Source of the DNA: Bryobacterales bacterium
GTDB lineage: Bacteria > Acidobacteriota > Terriglobia > Bryobacterales > Bryobacteraceae
Reading direction: 5' to 3'
Assembly: GCA_025456495.1 (NCBI GenBank)
Contig: JALOKO010000220.1
Coordinates: 1-6,757, forward strand
Length of the DNA: 6,757 nucleotides
Under the pieces are notes generated by a model. It ran no database searches. It saw nothing but the letters and a program-made list of their open reading frames with translations, and was not told where the DNA came from. Shown here in pieces: positions 6,224-6,757 of this stretch. The position numbers were made by a program, and so were the translations under genes. Positions within the stretch are counted from its first letter, which is position 1, and each line of letters begins with the position of its first letter.

Positions 6224-6685
6224 TTACCATTCGTTGTACGGGGTGCCCTCCAGGCTGGTGTCCTTGGAACTGCTCTTGACGTCGAAGATGCCGGGGGAGG
6301 TCTGGTCAACGGCGGCGACGGCGTCCTCAAAGACGATCACCCAATCGGTGCGTGTGCCCACGATGGGATCCACCGGGATGGCGCGTAGATATCCTTCGCT
6401 CACCAGGTCCTGCAGGGATTGGGGGGCGCGCTGCTTGTCGTAGGTGTACTCATCCAGCACCGTGCGCATGGTGAACAGGTTTTGCTTCAGGACGGCCTCG
6501 TTGGCGCGTAGCACCGTGCGCTGGTAGATGGGCACCGCCATGGAAATGATGATGGTGAGCACCGTCATCACAATCAGCAGTTCGATGAGCGTGAAGCCGC
6601 GACGGGATGTGCGGCAACCGCCATCAAGGCCGGTGCTGGTGCGGCCGGTGCTGGTGCGGCCGATGGATTTGAGCTGCGGCGTCAT
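6224..6685 (-). CDS. GspG-like pseudopilin (type II secretion / type IV pilus family)
   Basis: Prepilin-type protein of 153 residues. The class III leader ends RRG|FTLIE, with peptidase cleavage expected after G30, methylated F31 at +1 and E35 at +5. It is followed by a hydrophobic helix (LLIVMTVLTIIISMAVPIYQ) and a globular part with GspG-like order: NLFTMRTVLDEYTYDK, PQSLQDLVSEGYLRAIPVDP, and a C-terminus ending LEGTPYNEW. Such subunits assemble into the periplasmic pseudopilus that drives secretion, or into pilus fibres. The leader is unusually long because of a GRTST duplication (residues 9-18). The ATG at 6685 was chosen since it lies 4 nt after the stop of the preceding pseudopilin gene; a longer frame starting at 6748 would overlap that gene by 59 bases. 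The ribosome binding site is weak (GGTGA). GspG versus another minor pseudopilin cannot be settled from this window. Confidence 0.88.
   Translation of the reverse strand: MTPQLKSIGRTSTGRTSTGLDGGCRTSRRGFTLIELLIVMTVLTIIISMAVPIYQRTVLRANEAVLKQNLFTMRTVLDEYTYDKQRAPQSLQDLVSEGYLRAIPVDPIVGTRTDWVIVFEDAVAAVDQTSPGIFDVKSSSKDTSLEGTPYNEW
6628..6662 (-). repeat. 15-bp tandem repeat in the pseudopilin leader
   Basis: The 15-nt unit GGCCGGTGCTGGTGC (plus strand) occurs twice without mismatch (6628-6642 and 6643-6657), followed by a 5-nt partial copy. It encodes a duplicated G-R-T-S-T in the cytoplasmic prepilin leader. Because the copies are identical at the DNA level, the duplication looks recent. Being in frame, it lengthens the leader by five residues without touching the mature protein. 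Confidence 0.85.
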
Positions 6686-6689
6686 GGCT

Positions 6690-6757
6690 TCACCATTCTG
6701 AGTACGGGGTCCCGTCCGGCGCCCGGTCGTAGGATTTCGTGTAGACATCGAAGAGGT
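6690..6757 (-). CDS. Second GspG-like pseudopilin (last 21 codons only, 5' end outside window)
   Basis: An open frame enters from the right edge and ends at TGA (6692-6690). Its 21 residues include LFDVYTKSYD and end DGTPYSEW. The C-terminus of the complete neighbour reads IFDVKSSSKD...EGTPYNEW, so the two align almost residue for residue: FDV, K-S, D, G-T-P-Y and E-W are shared. The stop lies 4 nt before the ATG of the next gene, pointing to one transcript and possible translational coupling. Identification rests only on this tail similarity and arrangement. Confidence 0.75.
   Translation of the reverse strand, partial: LFDVYTKSYDRAPDGTPYSEW

Noticed and set aside
5632..6330. 232-codon minus-strand frame across the NTF2-like gene
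   Set aside because: Pro/Arg/Ser-rich with no fold signature; the plus strand encodes a credible secreted protein with a good ribosome binding site.

Overview
The window looks like GC-rich bacterial chromosome from a Gram-negative, probably an Acidobacteriota member (Solibacter/Bryobacter-like). That assignment is inference from three things: a YidC-Jag-MnmE cluster, a NapA paired with a small multihaem cytochrome, and GspG-like pseudopilins ending in an N/S-E-W motif. No rRNA or other taxonomic marker is present.

Left part (1-2783, plus strand): the 3' end of yidC (membrane insertase), then jag/khpB (KH-R3H RNA-binding protein with a Gly/Arg-rich tail), then mnmE (tRNA U34-modifying GTPase). 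This is the familiar core cluster often found near the origin, and the genes lie close enough to be co-transcribed. A 9-bp hairpin fills the jag-mnmE gap and ends 9 nt before the GTG start of mnmE, which has no visible Shine-Dalgarno. The mnmG gene that often follows is not here. A convergent respiratory operon occupies the position instead.

Middle part (5534-2815, minus strand): a two-gene operon, a secreted tetrahaem c-type cytochrome followed by napA (periplasmic nitrate reductase catalytic subunit). The two genes overlap by ATGA, and both have strong ribosome binding sites. The cytochrome probably feeds electrons to NapA, standing in for NapB/NapC. No napB, napC or napD lies within the window. 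An AT-rich patch (about 5602-5640) upstream is the best candidate for the operon promoter.

Right part (5746-6757): a plus-strand gene for a small secreted SnoaL/NTF2-like (SgcJ/EcaC, DUF4440-type) protein of unknown role converges on two tandem minus-strand pseudopilin genes of the type II secretion/type IV pilus kind. One is complete and one is represented only by its last 21 codons. Their C-termini are clearly related to each other.

Nothing here amounts to a wholly new system. The points most worth a second look are the reduced cytochrome-NapA operon, the Jag protein with a degenerate KH loop and an RDGGG-repeat tail, the hairpin in front of mnmE, and the tandem pseudopilins, one of which has a repeat-extended leader.
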